From Halomonas sp. THAF5a (GTDB taxonomy: Bacteria > Pseudomonadota > Gammaproteobacteria > Pseudomonadales > Halomonadaceae): DNA of 64,000 nt. The notes under the pieces were generated by a model. The model saw nothing but the letters and a program-made list of their open reading frames with translations. It did not search any database and was not told the DNA's origin. The stretch spans positions 2,108,001-2,172,000 of the forward strand of contig NZ_CP045417.1 in the NCBI RefSeq assembly GCF_009363755.1. Reading direction: 5' to 3'. Made by a program: the position numbers and the translations under genes. Of the stretch, positions 22,321 to 31,307 are shown piece by piece; position 1 is the first letter of the stretch; each line of letters starts with the position of its first letter.

Positions 22321-22935
22321 ATGATCATTGGCGTGACGGGCGGCATCGCCTCCGGCAAGTCCACGGTGGCCCGCGCCTTCGCCGCGCTGGGCATCCCCTG
22401 GGTGGACGCCGATGACGTGGCCCGGGAGATCGTCGAGCCCGGTGAGCCGGCCCTCGACGAGATCGCCGCGCATTTCGGCAGCGCGGTGATCACCGCGGAG
22501 GGGCGCCTGGATCGCCGCGCCCTGCGCGAGGTCGTGTTTGCCGACGAGGCGCAGCGGCGCCGGCTGGAGGCGATCACCCACCCGCGCATCCGCGAGCGAC
22601 TCATCGACCACCTGGCACGGCTCGAGGCCCGCTCGGCGCCCTATGTACTGCTGGTCTCGCCGCTGCTCTTCGAGTCGGGCCAGGCGGCGCTGGTCGATCG
22701 CTGCCTGGTCATCGACGTGCCCGAGCCGTTGCAGGTCGCGCGCACCGCGGCCCGCGACGACGTCGACGAGGCCCAGGCGCGCGCCATCGTCGCCGCCCAG
22801 ATGCCACGCCGGGAGCGCCTGGCGCGCGCCGACGACGTGATCGACAACGCCGAGGGCGAGGACGCCCTGGCGCGCCAGGTGGCCGACCTCGACCGCCGCT
22901 ACCGGGCCCTGGCCGACTTGCCTCCCGCGCCCTGA
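22321..22935 (+). CDS. coaE: Dephospho-CoA kinase
   Basis: 204 residues. It catalyses the last step of coenzyme A synthesis, phosphorylating the 3'-hydroxyl of dephospho-CoA. The P-loop [17 protein letters not shown] opens the protein. [13 protein letters not shown] near residue 32, [15 protein letters not shown] near residue 80 and SPLLFESG near residue 118 are the standard CoaE blocks. The start follows a GAGAGGAGACG site, and the gene is 36 bases after pilD, likely in the same transcript. Confidence 0.95.
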   Translation: MIIGVTGGIASGKSTVARAFAALGIPWVDADDVAREIVEPGEPALDEIAAHFGSAVITAEGRLDRRALREVVFADEAQRRRLEAITHPRIRERLIDHLARLEARSAPYVLLVSPLLFESGQAALVDRCLVIDVPEPLQVARTAARDDVDEAQARAIVAAQMPRRERLARADDVIDNAEGEDALARQVADLDRRYRALADLPPAP

Positions 22936-22976
22936 ATCCCCATGCTTTCCCGACATTTCCTCCAGGACGATACCGC

Positions 22977-23210
22977 ATGAGCCCGCAAGACACCGCACGC
23001 CCCCTGGAAGTCGCCTGCCCGCAGTGCCGCAAGACGGTGCTGTGGCGCGAGGAGAACGCCTACCGACCCTTCTGCAGCAAGCGCTGCCGCCTGCTGGACC
23101 TCGGCGCCTGGGCCGACGAGTCGCACCGCATCGCCGGCGAGCCCGCCATGGACGAGGGCGATCTTGACGCCCTGCTGGCGCGTGCCGACCGGGACGGCGA
23201 GCCCTCGTGA
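22977..23210 (+). CDS. yacG: DNA gyrase inhibitor YacG
   Basis: 77 residues. This small zinc protein binds GyrB and inhibits gyrase in E. coli. Four zinc-ligand cysteines occur as C-P-Q-C near residue 18 and C-SKRC near residue 36, followed by the conserved [17 protein letters not shown] tail. ATG at 22977 follows the conserved coaE gene by 41 bases. Its stop overlaps the start of the next gene (GTGA). Confidence 0.93.
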   Translation: MSPQDTARPLEVACPQCRKTVLWREENAYRPFCSKRCRLLDLGAWADESHRIAGEPAMDEGDLDALLARADRDGEPS

Positions 23211-24082
23211 CCCAGGGCGTCCAACGCCCCGAATACCGGCTGCTGGCCGAACTGGAGGCGAACTTCGACCGCCAGCTGGAGCAGACCGAGGCCCTGGTGG
23301 CGGCCTGGGCGGCCTCCGGTGGGACGGCCTGGTCCTTCGAGCACGCGACGGCCGACGCCGCCTGGCTGCGTCGTTGCCTGCTGGATGTCTGGTATCAGGA
23401 TGGCCAGGACGGCCGGGCGACCCGCAGCCATGTCGGCCTGGTGGCCGCGGACGAGGGGGTGATGGAGGCGGCCGGCGAGGTCAATGCCACCAAGCAGGCC
23501 TTCGCCGCCCTGCTCGCCGAGATCCGCCGCGAGGTGCCCTCGCTGATCCCTGAGATCAAGGCGGTGCTGCCGTTTCGCCACCCTGCCCTGCACGACCACC
23601 TGCGCGGCACGGGCCTCGCACGCCTGCATCTCAAGCAGTGCTGGCGCATGATCCCGGTGGCCGAGGCGCCGGTAGCCCGGGTACGGCTCGCCTGGTATTC
23701 GAGTGGCCGCTCGATCAAGCGGCTGACGGTTCGCGAGGCCGAGCAGAAGCTGCTGGCGCTCGACAGCGATGCGCCCCATATCCACATCCAGCTACGCCGG
23801 CTCGCCGGCATTCCCGACGGCGAGCCGCTGGCCCAGGTCCAGACCCAGGCCCCGCTGATGCGGGCCAACCTCTTCTACCGGGAACCGCTCGAGGATGGTC
23901 GCAGCCGGCGAGCGATGAACGTCGCCCTGCCGCTGTTCGTGCCGAGTCCCGACGGGCGCCTGCCCGACCACAACTGCCCCCCCGCGACCCCGCCGACCGA
24001 GCGGACCCGGGCCCGGCGCCGCGACGAGCGCCTGGAGAACGAGGCGTTCCTGCCGAGCCTGCGGGTCTACCGCTACCGGTGA
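23207..24082 (+). CDS. Tus-like DNA replication terminus site-binding protein
   Basis: 291 residues. Tus binds Ter sites and stops replication forks in one direction. The central segment [19 protein letters not shown] (about residue 163) parallels the Tus segment R-F-G-W-x-x-K-x-x-IK-x-L-x-R-x-E (recalled). Further on, a basic beta-rich region, a P-L-P/A-L-F-V-P block with D-G-R-L-P-D, and an ending P-S-L-R-V-Y-R-Y-R resemble the Tus C terminus (P-R-L-H-L-Y). The start is GTG at 23207, overlapping the yacG stop. Similarity is modest and judged by eye. The pairing with yacG gives no functional clue by itself, and no Ter-like site was found in the gap. Confidence 0.68.
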   Translation: MTQGVQRPEYRLLAELEANFDRQLEQTEALVAAWAASGGTAWSFEHATADAAWLRRCLLDVWYQDGQDGRATRSHVGLVAADEGVMEAAGEVNATKQAFAALLAEIRREVPSLIPEIKAVLPFRHPALHDHLRGTGLARLHLKQCWRMIPVAEAPVARVRLAWYSSGRSIKRLTVREAEQKLLALDSDAPHIHIQLRRLAGIPDGEPLAQVQTQAPLMRANLFYREPLEDGRSRRAMNVALPLFVPSPDGRLPDHNCPPATPPTERTRARRRDERLENEAFLPSLRVYRYR

Positions 24083-24097
24083 GGCGCCCGCCTCGCC

Positions 24098-24421
24098 TCA
24101 GGCGATGCGCCCGAGGGACCTCATGGTTTCCAGCAGCCGGCTGACGTGGTCCGCCGGCTGCGCATATTCTCGCATCAGCGCCGTCAGGCGCTCCTCGAAG
24201 AGGCGCTGTCGTGCCGCCGCATCCTGCGGTGCGCCGGTGGCGTCCTGCCGACCTTCCGTTGCGCCGGTGGCGTCCCCGCCGCGGGCGCCGGACGCGGGAC
24301 CGGAGCCGGAACCGGCGGCATCGAGACTGCGCAGCGCCTCGGCGAAGGCATCGTCGAGTTCACGAAACTGGCGCAACTTCTCGCGCTCATCCACGGGCTG
24401 TCGGGAGTTCTGCTGTTTCAT
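24098..24421 (-). CDS. Small protein resembling the MvaT oligomerisation region, without a DNA-binding domain
   Basis: 107 residues. The C-terminal part, F-E-E-R-L-T-A-L-M-R-E-Y (about residues 76-87) and on to the L-L at residue 98, aligns without gaps to F-K-E-K-L-E-A-L-M-R-E-F in the adjacent MvaT, with 12 of 23 identical residues. In MvaT this region helps oligomerisation. The MvaT DNA-binding half (YKNPHTGE... GGN) is absent. The middle (residues 37-70) is a low-complexity G/A/S/T-rich linker and the N terminus is charged and probably helical. It has its own upstream TATAAT. It may modulate MvaT by mixed oligomers, as truncated H-NS-like proteins do elsewhere; that is inference. Confidence 0.6.
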   Translation of the reverse strand: MKQQNSRQPVDEREKLRQFRELDDAFAEALRSLDAAGSGSGPASGARGGDATGATEGRQDATGAPQDAAARQRLFEERLTALMREYAQPADHVSRLLETMRSLGRIA

Positions 24422-24492
24422 GTGTTTCCAATGGCGTCAGGGCGACGGCCGGGCGGGAACGGGGCCATCGCCGTTAATCGGGGGGTGAAGTA

Positions 24493-24498
24493 ATTATA
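24493..24498 (-). promoter_or_regulatory. Perfect -10 hexamer upstream of the MvaT-like small gene
   Basis: TATAAT is read on the minus strand 72-77 bases before the start codon at 24421. No convincing -35 hexamer is seen at 16-18 bases, so an activator or an upstream element may be needed. Confidence 0.45.
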
Positions 24499-24582
24499 CC
24501 GCCTGGGCGCGACGGAAGCATCTTCCCTTGACCATTAGGGTCGCCGATAAAAAGACAGCAACGCCCACACGGGGGAGAAATG

Positions 24583-24609
24583 ACGACGCCGCCTCGTGGG
24601 CGGCGTCGT
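24583..24609 (-). terminator. Terminator of mvaT
   Basis: An 11-bp perfect stem (24583-24593 with 24599-24609) around a 5-base loop. On the minus strand it is followed by CATTTCT. It starts 21 bases after the mvaT stop. Confidence 0.8.
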
Positions 24610-24630
24610 TCGGACCATGGCGCGAGAGGA

Positions 24631-25011
24631 TCACTCCTCGACGCGGACCAGCCAGGACTCGACGGTGTCGGAACCGTGCTCGTCCTTCCACGCCTTCAGC
24701 GTCTTCTGGTTGCCGCCGCGAGTTTCCACCACTTCGCCGGTATGGGGATTCTTGTAGATCTTCAGCTTGCGCTTGCGACGAGTGCCACCGCTCGCCGGGG
24801 CCGCGGCGCTGGCCGGGGCGGCCGGCTTGGGATTGAGCAGCGCGATGACGTCGGCGGCGCTCTTGTCGAACTCGCGCATCAGCGCCTCGAGCTTTTCCTT
24901 GAACTCGAGTTCGGCCTTAAGGCGATCATCATTCTGCAGCTTGTCCAGTTCAGACTGGAGTTGCTGAAGTTGCTGTTCCATCTGCATGTAGTTGCTGAGC
25001 AGCGATGACAT
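24631..25011 (-). CDS. mvaT: MvaT/MvaU family xenogeneic silencer (H-NS-like)
   Basis: 126 residues. MvaT proteins coat A/T-rich DNA and silence horizontally acquired and surface genes. The N-terminal 60 residues form the coiled-coil oligomerisation region (many Gln, Leu and Glu, then EFKEKLEALMREF). A short A/S/P linker and an R-R-K-R-K basic patch follow. The C-terminal domain has YKNPHTGEVVETRGGN with the family's DNA-reading loop, then K-T-LKAWKDEHG and VESWLV. ATG at 25009-25011 follows AAGGAAC. A near-consensus promoter lies 38-66 bases upstream. Known relatives repress adhesins and exopolysaccharide genes, which matters for the large adhesin in this window. Confidence 0.92.
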   Translation of the reverse strand: MSSLLSNYMQMEQQLQQLQSELDKLQNDDRLKAELEFKEKLEALMREFDKSAADVIALLNPKPAAPASAAAPASGGTRRKRKLKIYKNPHTGEVVETRGGNQKTLKAWKDEHGSDTVESWLVRVEE

Positions 25012-25048
25012 CTAGAAGTTCCTTATTGGGCATTGGGAGATGCAAGGC

Positions 25049-25077
25049 ATTATTGCCTGTTTAAACTTCCTTGGCAA
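25049..25077 (-). promoter_or_regulatory. Sigma-70 promoter of mvaT
   Basis: On the minus strand TTGCCA (25072-25077), 17 bases, then AATAAT (25049-25054). Each hexamer has 5 of 6 consensus bases and the spacing is ideal. Confidence 0.7.
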
Positions 25078-25257
25078 GAGTGTGAACGCTCTTCCTCATT
25101 TCGGCAAATATTGACGACAAACTTTGCGGGAAAAGCCGCCACACAATAACACCAAACTTTAAAGGCGCCCTTATGATAAGAAACGGTGCAGACTATAGGG
25201 AAGTAACCGGCCGGAATGCCATGGACGGCCAGGCCTCGACAGGAGCGTGACGACAAA

Positions 25258-25288
25258 CGAAAGGCGCCGCCCCGAGGGGCGGCGCCTT
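25258..25288 (-). terminator. Terminator of the rpsA transcript
   Basis: A 12-bp GC-rich stem (25261-25272 with 25277-25288) followed on the minus strand by TTTCGTTT. It lies 33 bases past the rpsA stop and ends the long gyrA-to-rpsA gene run. Confidence 0.85.
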
Positions 25289-25320
25289 GTCGACCGATCG
25301 CGGGACGCGTCCCGCGGGTA

Positions 25321-26997
25321 TCAGTCCTGACCCATCTGCTGCTTGATGAGGTCACCGATGGTGGTCGGACCACCCACCTCGGGGCTCTCTTCGCGCAGCT
25401 TCTTGAGGTTCTGGCGAGTGTCGTCCTGATCCTTGGCCTTGATGGACAGGGCGATCTGGCGGTTCTTGCGATCGACACCGATGATGCGGGCCTCGACGCT
25501 GTCGCCTTCGTTCAGCGCGTTGCGGGCATCCTCGACGCGGTCGGCGCTGATCTCGGACGCCTTCAGCACGGCGACGACATCGGTAGCCAGCTCGACCTGG
25601 GCTTCCTTGGCATCGACCTCGACCACGCGGCCGGTGACGATGGAGCCCTTGTCGTTGACGGCCAGGAACTCGGAGACCGGATCGGTATCGAGCTGCTTGA
25701 TGCCGAGAGAGATGCGCTCACGCTCCGGATCGATGGAGAGGATGACGGCTTCCGCCTCGTCGCCCTTCTTGAAGGAACGAACGGCTTCCTCACCGGTATC
25801 GGTCCAGGAGATGTCGGACAGGTGCACCAGGCCGTCGATGCCGCCTTCCAGGCCGATGAAGATACCGAAGTCGGTGATCGACTTGATGGTACCGGTGACG
25901 CGGTCGCCCTTGTTGTAGCGCGCGTTGAAGTCTTCCCACGGGTTAGTGGTGCACTGCTTGATACCCAGGGAGATACGACGACGCTCCTCGTCGATGTCCA
26001 GCACCATGACGTCCACGTCGTCGCCGACCTGCACGACCTTGGACGGATGGATGTTCTTGTTGGTCCAGTCCATCTCGGAGACGTGGACCAGGCCCTCGAC
26101 ACCCTCTTCCAGCTCGGCGAAGCAGCCGTAGTCGGTGAGGTTGGTGACGGTGGCGTGCACCTTGGTGCCTTCCGGGTAACGATCCTTGATGTTGACCCAC
26201 GGATCTTCGCCCAGCTGCTTCAGGCCCAGGGAGACGCGGTTGCGCTCGCGATCGAACTTGAGCACCTTGACGGTGATCTCGTCGCCCACGGCCACGATCT
26301 CGCTCGGGTGCTTGATGCGCTTCCAGGCCATGTCGGTGATGTGCAGCAGGCCATCGACGCCGCCGAGGTCGACGAAGGCGCCGTAGTCGGTCAGGTTCTT
26401 GACGATACCGACGATCTGCTGACCTTCCTGCAGGGTGGCCAGGAGGGCCTCACGCTCGGCGCTGTTCTCGGCCTCGAGCACGGCGCGACGAGAAACGACA
26501 ACGTTGTTGCGCTTCGGGTCGAGCTTGATGACCTTGAAGTCGAGTTCCTTGTTCTCCAGGTGGGTGGTGTCGCGCACGGGGCGGACATCCACCAGGGAAC
26601 CCGGCAGGAAGGCGCGGATGGAGTCGACGTCGACGGTGAAGCCACCCTTGACCTTGCCGTTGATCACGCCCTTGACGATCTCTTCCTTCTCGAAGGCGGC
26701 TTCCAGCACCTTCCACGCTTCGGCACGCTTGGCCTTCTCGCGGGACAGGCGGGTCTCGCCGAAACCGTCCTCGACGGCTTCCAGGGCGACGTGCACCTCA
26801 TCACCGACGGCGATGGTGAGCTCGCCGTTCTCGTCGCGGAACTGCGCCGCGGGGATCTGGCCTTCAGATTTCAGGCCGGCATTGACGGTGACCCAGTCGC
26901 CGTCGATGTCGACGATGGCAGCCGCGACGATGGCGCCCGGCTCCATGTTGATGTCCTGGAGAGACTGTTCAAACAGTTCAGCAAAGCTTTCGCTCAT
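25321..26997 (-). CDS. rpsA: 30S ribosomal protein S1
   Basis: 558 residues, the standard gammaproteobacterial length. S1 binds mRNA leaders and helps start translation. Six S1 (OB-fold) repeats can be followed, the last four with the clear pattern G-x-V-x-x-(I/L)-T-D-(Y/F)-G-x-F-(V/A/I)-x-L-x-G-x-x-G-L-(V/L)-H-x-(S/T)-(D/E). The opening [11 protein letters not shown] is typical. The gene follows cmk after a 195-base leader that probably contains its own promoter. Codon use is strongly biased, as expected for a highly expressed gene. Confidence 0.98.
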   Translation of the reverse strand: MSESFAELFEQSLQDINMEPGAIVAAAIVDIDGDWVTVNAGLKSEGQIPAAQFRDENGELTIAVGDEVHVALEAVEDGFGETRLSREKAKRAEAWKVLEAAFEKEEIVKGVINGKVKGGFTVDVDSIRAFLPGSLVDVRPVRDTTHLENKELDFKVIKLDPKRNNVVVSRRAVLEAENSAEREALLATLQEGQQIVGIVKNLTDYGAFVDLGGVDGLLHITDMAWKRIKHPSEIVAVGDEITVKVLKFDRERNRVSLGLKQLGEDPWVNIKDRYPEGTKVHATVTNLTDYGCFAELEEGVEGLVHVSEMDWTNKNIHPSKVVQVGDDVDVMVLDIDEERRRISLGIKQCTTNPWEDFNARYNKGDRVTGTIKSITDFGIFIGLEGGIDGLVHLSDISWTDTGEEAVRSFKKGDEAEAVILSIDPERERISLGIKQLDTDPVSEFLAVNDKGSIVTGRVVEVDAKEAQVELATDVVAVLKASEISADRVEDARNALNEGDSVEARIIGVDRKNRQIALSIKAKDQDDTRQNLKKLREESPEVGGPTTIGDLIKQQMGQD

Positions 26998-27192
26998 GAT
27001 GTTCCTACGTGATCAACGTTGAGTACGGCGTTGCCGCCATCTCCGCACCACCAGCGAGTGCGGGCCTTATTTACCAAACCCCCGGGGATGTTGGCGCTGG
27101 TTCGACCTGGCCCGGCTTACGGCACTGCTTTCATCAAACCAAGAGTGCCGGACCACGTCATCACATCGTCCCGGGGATGCCGCAAGGGAGTT

Positions 27193-27879
27193 TCAGGTGG
27201 CGGATGCCAGACCACGCTCGGTCAGCAGTTCCGTCAGCCGATCCACCACTTCCGGTATCGTCAGGCGCGTGGTGTCAAGCGTGATGGCATCATCGGCCGG
27301 CTTGAGCGGGGCCACGCTGCGGTGCATGTCGCGTGCATCGCGCGCCTGAATCTCCTTTAGAAGACTCGATAGACTAGCATCGACCCCCGCCTCCTGCAAC
27401 TGACGCTGGCGGCGGTGGGCGCGCTCCTCGGCGCTCGCCGTGAGGAAGATCTTGAGGGGCGCCTCGGTGAACACCACGGTGCCCATGTCGCGCCCGTCGG
27501 CGACCAGCCCGGGAGACTGGCGAAAGTCGTGCTGGCGCTGCAGCAGGGCCTGGCGGACCGCCGGCAGGGCCGCGACCCGGGAGGCCGCATCGCCCACCTG
27601 CTCGGTGCGGATGGTCGTGGTGGCCTCCTCGCCCTCCAGCAGCACCCGGGTCGTCTCGGGTTCGGCGACGAACACCACGTCGAGGTGGCGGGCGACCTCG
27701 GCGAGGCGCGCCTCGTCGTCCAGCGGGACCTCGTGCTTGACCGCGGCCAGGGCGGTCAGACGATAGAGCGCGCCGCTGTCGAGCAGGTGCCAGCCCAGCC
27801 GGTCGGCGACCAGGCGACTGATGGTGCCCTTGCCGGCCCCGCCGGGGCCATCGATGGTGAGTACCGGTGCGCGACTCAT
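27193..27879 (-). CDS. cmk: Cytidylate kinase
   Basis: 228 residues. It phosphorylates CMP and dCMP with ATP. The P-loop [20 protein letters not shown] block opens the protein as [23 protein letters not shown] near residue 32, [10 protein letters not shown] near residue 131 and the lid-region R-x-x-R near residue 155 are the CMP-kinase blocks. It has a strong AGGAGGTG ribosome site inside the end of the upstream gene, and its ATG overlaps that gene's stop (ATGA), so the two are coupled. Confidence 0.96.
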   Translation of the reverse strand: MSRAPVLTIDGPGGAGKGTISRLVADRLGWHLLDSGALYRLTALAAVKHEVPLDDEARLAEVARHLDVVFVAEPETTRVLLEGEEATTTIRTEQVGDAASRVAALPAVRQALLQRQHDFRQSPGLVADGRDMGTVVFTEAPLKIFLTASAEERAHRRQRQLQEAGVDASLSSLLKEIQARDARDMHRSVAPLKPADDAITLDTTRLTIPEVVDRLTELLTERGLASAT

Positions 27880-30209
27880 GACACCTCCTGCTCCTCGAGG
27901 GCCAGGCCGACACGCCGCGCCAGGTCGATGAAGCCGGGGAAGGAGGTCGCGACATTGGCGCAGTCGTCGATCTCGATCGGCTCGCCGGCACGCAGGGCCG
28001 CGATGGCGAACGACATGGCGATGCGATGATCGCCGAGGCTGTCGATGCGCCCGCCGCCGTAGTTGGCGCCCTCCTCGCGGCCGCCGCCGACGATGTCGAT
28101 GCCGTCCTCGAGCAGGGTGTGCTCGACGCCGATGATCGCCAGGCCGTCGGCCATGGCCTTCAGGCGATCGGACTCCTTGACACGCAATTCCTCGGCGCCG
28201 CGCAGCCGGGTCGTGCCCGCGGCATTGGCGGCGGCGATGAACAGTGCCGGGAACTCGTCGATGGCGAGCGGCACCTGATCCAGGGGAATGTCGATGCCCT
28301 TGAGCGGCGCGTAGCGAATGTGCAGGTCGGCGACCGGCTCGCCGCCCACCTCGTGCTCGTTCGTGAGGCGCAGGTCGGCGCCCATCTGCCGCAGGATGTT
28401 GATCACCCCGATACGGGTCGGGTTGATGCCGACATGCTCGAGCACCAGATCGGCGCCCGGGGTGATCGCCGCCGCGACCAGGAAGAAGGTCGCCGAGGAG
28501 ATGTCCGAGGGCACGTCGATGGGCGCGGCGGCGAGCTTCCCCCCGCCCTGGAGCCAGCAGGTATCGCCCTCGCGGTGCACCTCATAGCCGAAGCCGGCCA
28601 GCATCCGCTCGGTATGGTCGCGGGTGGGCGCCGGCTCGCGCACCCGGGTCTCACCCTCGGCGTAGAGGCCGGCGAGCAGCAGGCAGGATTTCACCTGGGC
28701 GCTGGCCATGGGCATGTCGTAGGTGATGCCGGTGAGGGGCGCGCCGCCGTGAATGTGCAGCGGTGGACGGCCGCCCTCGGCGGTGTCGATGCTGGCCCCC
28801 ATCAGGCGCAGCGGATCCGCGACCCGCCCCATGGGACGCTTGGTCAGCGAGGCGTCGCCGGTCAGCTCGGTATCGAAGGCCTGGCCGGAGAGCAGCCCCG
28901 CGAACAGGCGCATGGCGGTGCCGGCGTTGCCGACGTAGAGGGGCCCCGACGGCGCCTTGAGGCCGTGCATGCCGACGCCGTGCACGGTCACCCGCCCCTG
29001 ATGGGGGCCCTCGATGGCCACCCCCATCTCGCGGAAGGCCTGCAGGGTGGCCAGGCTGTCCTCGCCCTCGAGGAAGCCCTTGACCTCGGTGACGCCCTCG
29101 GCCAGGGCCCCGAGCATGATGGCGCGGTGGGAGATCGACTTGTCGCCGGGCACGCGGATCCGCCCGGCGACCGAGCCACCGGGACTCGCCCGGAAGCGCA
29201 GCTTGCCGTGTTGTTGCATCTGATACTCCGCCTGATAACTGGTCTGGTTGAGCAGGGATTCGAAATAGTGCCGGGCGTGGCTGGCGCGATCGAAGGTCGC
29301 CAGCATGGCGTCGCCGTCGCCACGCTCCACGGCGTCACGCAGGCGACGCACGCCGGCCTCGAAGTCGTCCAGGGAGGCGAGCACCGCGTCGCGGTTGGCG
29401 ATGAAGATATCCCGCCACATCACCGGATCACTGCCGGCGATGCGGGTGAAGTCGCGAAAGCCGCCGGCGGCATAGCGGAAGATCTCCAGCCGCTCGTCCT
29501 GGCGGGCCAGGGTGTCGACCAGCGAGAAGGCCAGCAGGTGCGGCAGGTGGCTGGTGCGGGCCAGTACCTGGTCGTGGCGCTCCACCGCCATCTCCAGCAC
29601 CTCGGCCTGGCAGCACGCCCAGAGCCGCCGCACCCGGGCCGTAGCGACCGGGTCGGTATCGGGCTCGGGGGTCAGGATCACCTTGTGGCGCGCATAGAGG
29701 CCGGCATCGGCGGCGGCCACGCCGCTCTTCTCGGAGCCGGCGATGGGATGGCCGAGCACCAGGTTGGTCGGCATCCGGCCGAAGGCCTCGATGGCCGAGC
29801 GGCGGATCGCCGCCTTGGCGCTGCCCACGTCGGTGACGACGACATCGGGCGCGGCCCGCCCCAGGCAGCCGGCGAGCTCGCGCATCACGCCGCCCATGGC
29901 CATCACCGGCACCGCCAGCACCACCAGCGACACCCCGTCGATGAGCGCCTCGAGGCGGGTCTCGCCGCGATCGATCAGCCCCATCTCGACGCCGCGGGCG
30001 ATCTCGCCGGCATCGGGGTCGCAGGCGAGGAGCTCGGTGCTCTTCACCGGCCCGCCCCCGCCGGCATCGGCGCTATCGCGACGACCGCAGCCGGCGGCGC
30101 CCTCTTCCGCCGCCCCGTAGCCGGCGGCGCGCAGGGCGGCGGCCAGCGAGCCGCCGATCAGGCCGAGCCCGACGATCAGGATCCGCGCTTCGCGCACCTC
30201 CTGGGCCAT
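27876..30209 (-). CDS. tyrA-aroA: Bifunctional prephenate dehydrogenase / 5-enolpyruvylshikimate-3-phosphate synthase
   Basis: 777 residues, a natural fusion known in Pseudomonas and Halomonas relatives. Residues 1 to about 330 are TyrA (tyrosine branch): Rossmann motif [33 protein letters not shown] and [10 protein letters not shown]. From about 340 on is AroA (shikimate pathway): [50 protein letters not shown] and [11 protein letters not shown], all class I EPSP-synthase blocks. The open frame runs 45 codons further upstream over pheA; ATG at 30207-30209, two bases past the pheA stop, fits the family start. Residues 31-58 are an unusual Ala/Gly-rich insertion in the Rossmann fold. Confidence 0.95.
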   Translation of the reverse strand: MAQEVREARILIVGLGLIGGSLAAALRAAGYGAAEEGAAGCGRRDSADAGGGGPVKSTELLACDPDAGEIARGVEMGLIDRGETRLEALIDGVSLVVLAVPVMAMGGVMRELAGCLGRAAPDVVVTDVGSAKAAIRRSAIEAFGRMPTNLVLGHPIAGSEKSGVAAADAGLYARHKVILTPEPDTDPVATARVRRLWACCQAEVLEMAVERHDQVLARTSHLPHLLAFSLVDTLARQDERLEIFRYAAGGFRDFTRIAGSDPVMWRDIFIANRDAVLASLDDFEAGVRRLRDAVERGDGDAMLATFDRASHARHYFESLLNQTSYQAEYQMQQHGKLRFRASPGGSVAGRIRVPGDKSISHRAIMLGALAEGVTEVKGFLEGEDSLATLQAFREMGVAIEGPHQGRVTVHGVGMHGLKAPSGPLYVGNAGTAMRLFAGLLSGQAFDTELTGDASLTKRPMGRVADPLRLMGASIDTAEGGRPPLHIHGGAPLTGITYDMPMASAQVKSCLLLAGLYAEGETRVREPAPTRDHTERMLAGFGYEVHREGDTCWLQGGGKLAAAPIDVPSDISSATFFLVAAAITPGADLVLEHVGINPTRIGVINILRQMGADLRLTNEHEVGGEPVADLHIRYAPLKGIDIPLDQVPLAIDEFPALFIAAANAAGTTRLRGAEELRVKESDRLKAMADGLAIIGVEHTLLEDGIDIVGGGREEGANYGGGRIDSLGDHRIAMSFAIAALRAGEPIEIDDCANVATSFPGFIDLARRVGLALEEQEVS

Positions 30210-30211
30210 GC

Positions 30212-31303
30212 CTAGAGCACGCCGGCCGGGTAGGAGCCCAGCACCTTCACTTCGGCGGCCCGCAGCTTGACCTCCTCGAGCATGGCCGCGACCTGGGGCT
30301 CCTCGCGGTGCCCCTTGAAGTCGATGAAGAAGACGTAGTTCCACACGCCGCTGCGTGACGGGCGCGTCTCGAGACGCGTCATGTCGATGTGGTGGCGGTG
30401 GAAGGGCTCAAGCAGGTCGTGCAGCGCGCCGGGCTGGTTGCGCATCGCCACCACCAGCGAGGTCTTGTCCTCACCGGAGATCGGCACGTCCTGGTTGCCG
30501 ATGATCAAGAAGCGCGTGGAGTTGTCCGGGCGATCCTCGATCTTCTCGGCCAGCTTCGAGAGGCCGTAGAGCTTGGCCGCCATGTCGCCGGCGATGGCCG
30601 CGCTGTGCCACTCGGTCTTGACCAGGCGCGCCGCCTCGGCGTTGGAGGAGACCGGCACCCGCTCGGCATGGGGGAAGTGGGCGTCGAGCCACTTGCGGCA
30701 CTGGGCGAACGACTGCGGATGGGAGTAGATCCGCGACACCTTGTCCCGGCGGGTGGTCTCGCCCACCAGCAGGTGGTGGTGGATGCGCAGCACCACCTCG
30801 CCACAGATGCGCAGGCTGGAGTCCATGAAGGAGTCGAGGGTGTGGTTGATCACCCCCTCGGTGGAGTTCTCCACGGGCACCACGCCATAGTTGACGGCGC
30901 CGGCCTCCACCTCGCGGAACACCTCGTCGATGGCGGCCATCGGCAGGCTGATGGCGCTCTCGCCGAAGTGCTTGAGGGAAGCCTGCTGGGTGAAGGTGCC
31001 CTCCGGCCCCAGGTAGGCGACCTTGACCGGCCGCTCGAGGGCGAGGCACGCCGACATGATCTCGCGGAAAAGCCGCGCCATCTCCTCGCTGTCCAGCGGG
31101 CCGCGGTTGAGCTCCATGACGCGACGCAGCACCTGGGCCTCGCGCTCGGGACGGTAGAAGACCCCGCCGGGCTCGTGCTCGGCCTTGATCTCGGCGACCT
31201 CCTGGGCACAGGCGGCGCGCTCGCTGATCAGGCGCAGGATATCGTTGTCGAGGGCATCGATGCGCTGGCGCAGCGCCTCGAGGCTCACGGTAGGCTCGGT
31301 CAT
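30212..31303 (-). CDS. pheA: Chorismate mutase / prephenate dehydratase (P-protein)
   Basis: 363 residues, for phenylalanine synthesis. The AroQ chorismate mutase domain covers residues 1-90 (L-RQRIDALDNDILRLISERA, then YRPEREAQVLRR). Prephenate dehydratase follows from about 95 (YLGPEGTFTQQA, then P-VENSTEGVI and DNSTRFLIIG with the catalytic Thr). An ACT domain ends the protein (N-QPGALHDLLEPF, then L-E-TRPSRSGVW), where phenylalanine feedback inhibition acts. The start ATG at 31301-31303 has an AGGGG site that overlaps the serC stop; an upstream in-frame extension of 14 codons is rejected. The hisC2 gene found next to it in Pseudomonas is absent here. Confidence 0.96.
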   Translation of the reverse strand: MTEPTVSLEALRQRIDALDNDILRLISERAACAQEVAEIKAEHEPGGVFYRPEREAQVLRRVMELNRGPLDSEEMARLFREIMSACLALERPVKVAYLGPEGTFTQQASLKHFGESAISLPMAAIDEVFREVEAGAVNYGVVPVENSTEGVINHTLDSFMDSSLRICGEVVLRIHHHLLVGETTRRDKVSRIYSHPQSFAQCRKWLDAHFPHAERVPVSSNAEAARLVKTEWHSAAIAGDMAAKLYGLSKLAEKIEDRPDNSTRFLIIGNQDVPISGEDKTSLVVAMRNQPGALHDLLEPFHRHHIDMTRLETRPSRSGVWNYVFFIDFKGHREEPQVAAMLEEVKLRAAEVKVLGSYPAGVL

Positions 31304-31307
31304 GGAG

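Larger units (their letters stand above)
25012..25320. other. 309-base gap between mvaT and rpsA, no gene seen
   Basis: It holds the mvaT promoter (25049-25077), an A/T-richer stretch at 25090-25200 including the short palindrome CTTATGATAAG (25170-25180), and the rpsA terminator (25258-25288). In most gammaproteobacteria ihfB follows rpsA; no ihfB-like frame is present here. A minus-strand frame that overlaps rpsA (25050-25478) has no protein-like features. Confidence 0.7.

Noticed and set aside
24083..25320. A Ter-like site for the Tus-like protein
   Set aside because: No sequence resembling the E. coli core GTTGTAAC with flanking A/T was found on either strand near the gene; a genome-wide search would be needed.
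25050..25478. Minus-strand frame of 142 codons overlapping the end of rpsA
   Set aside because: It overlaps rpsA in another frame, runs through the rpsA terminator and mvaT promoter region, and its sequence is not protein-like.
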